Source: Myxococcota bacterium (GTDB lineage Bacteria > Myxococcota_A > Polyangia > Palsa-1104 > JAEUJZ01). Taken from it: DNA of 64,000 bases. A program made the translations under genes and the position numbers. The stretch's first letter is position 1. Each line of letters begins with the position of its first letter. The notes beneath the pieces were generated by a model that did no database searches, was not told where the DNA came from, and worked only from the letters and a program-made list of their open reading frames with translations. The DNA lies in NCBI GenBank assembly GCA_025057315.1, contig JANWXW010000048.1, forward strand, positions 1 to 64,000. Reading direction: 5' to 3'. Below are positions 63,824-64,000 of the stretch, piece after piece.

Positions 63824-64000
63824 GCCCGCCCTGCACAACCTAGAGCGCGTGCTGCGAACCCTGCACCGCGCCCGGCAGTTGTACTGGCGCCTGCTAGAGC
63901 CACCCATGTTGGGTGTTCGAGCACTCATCCTAGATGGCGATGGCGCCTCTGTGATGCTCGTGCGACACACCTACCTGGATGGATGGTACCTGCCCGGCGG
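63819..64000 (+). CDS. NUDIX hydrolase, truncated by the window edge
   Basis: The first 60 residues of a NUDIX-family protein. The opening is a helical segment (VRPALHNLERVLRTLHRARQ), followed by the first NUDIX strands LGVRALILDGDGASVMLVRH and the start of the box, DGWYLPGG, where the window ends. The catalytic REx2EExGD lies beyond. The GTG follows AAGGA by three bases. Substrate unknown. Confidence 0.82.
   Translation, partial: MRPALHNLERVLRTLHRARQLYWRLLEPPMLGVRALILDGDGASVMLVRHTYLDGWYLPG

Overview
The window is high-GC bacterial DNA that looks chromosomal and densely coded, with no rRNA, tRNA, IS element, prophage or CRISPR array that I can see. The gene content points to the Myxococcota (old Deltaproteobacteria). 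Three Ser/Thr protein kinases are present, one with a 14-repeat WD40 tail, one with an AgmX/PglI-type C-terminus and one with a PEGA domain. There are also two FHA-containing sigma-54 activators, a bactofilin, tandem PilT ATPases, a TonB-domain/TonB-receptor fusion, many lipoproteins and a sterol-type oxidosqualene cyclase. The taxonomic call is inferred from families, not from a marker gene.

Layout. 1-9.6 kb (mostly minus strand): two lipoproteins, a MepA-type murein endopeptidase, an APC permease behind an FHA-GAF-sigma54 activator, pyrE with an overlapping lipoprotein gene, a bactofilin and an RND/MMPL exporter. 9.6-16.4 kb: an M61-like protease, then asparagine-synthetase paralogue / GT4 glycosyltransferase / second asparagine-synthetase paralogue with a wrecked glutaminase domain. 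16.5-26.2 kb: WD40 kinase, secreted TPR protein, a lipid kinase, an ftsB-like / GAF-GGDEF / PduO operon, and an AI-2E-family permease. 26-34.6 kb: era-der, a pseudokinase-kinase-AgmX receptor, a monoheme cytochrome overlapping an outer-membrane barrel that itself has a CxxCH heme motif, plsY, and a lipoprotein. 34.6-39.6 kb (minus): a four-gene sterol operon, SdmB-like dehydrogenase, SdmA-like Rieske oxygenase, oxidosqualene cyclase and an exported START-like protein. 39.7-52.9 kb: M1 aminopeptidase, 22-bp tandem repeats, PEGA kinase, a second lipid kinase, M28 peptidase, an LpoA-like lipoprotein, a TonB-dependent receptor and its lipoprotein. 53-64 kb: a very unusual cyclic-nucleotide-fold / four-[4Fe-4S] / di-heme-b membrane protein, an OmpA protein, FHA-sigma54 activator, pilT1-pilT2, a zinc-ribbon/receiver-like protein, a secreted Cys-containing protein, and the start of a NUDIX gene cut by the window edge.

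Two things stand out. First, the operon at 34.6-39.6 kb contains the cyclisation and C-4 demethylation steps of bacterial sterol synthesis, together with a plausible periplasmic sterol carrier. Second, many genes have a TANNNT -10 box only 6-9 bases before the start codon and no Shine-Dalgarno sequence, implying widespread leaderless (or nearly leaderless) transcripts. The window also carries two atypical membrane redox systems (heme-porin plus cytochrome; CNB-FeS-cytochrome b fusion) that may belong to trans-envelope electron transfer.
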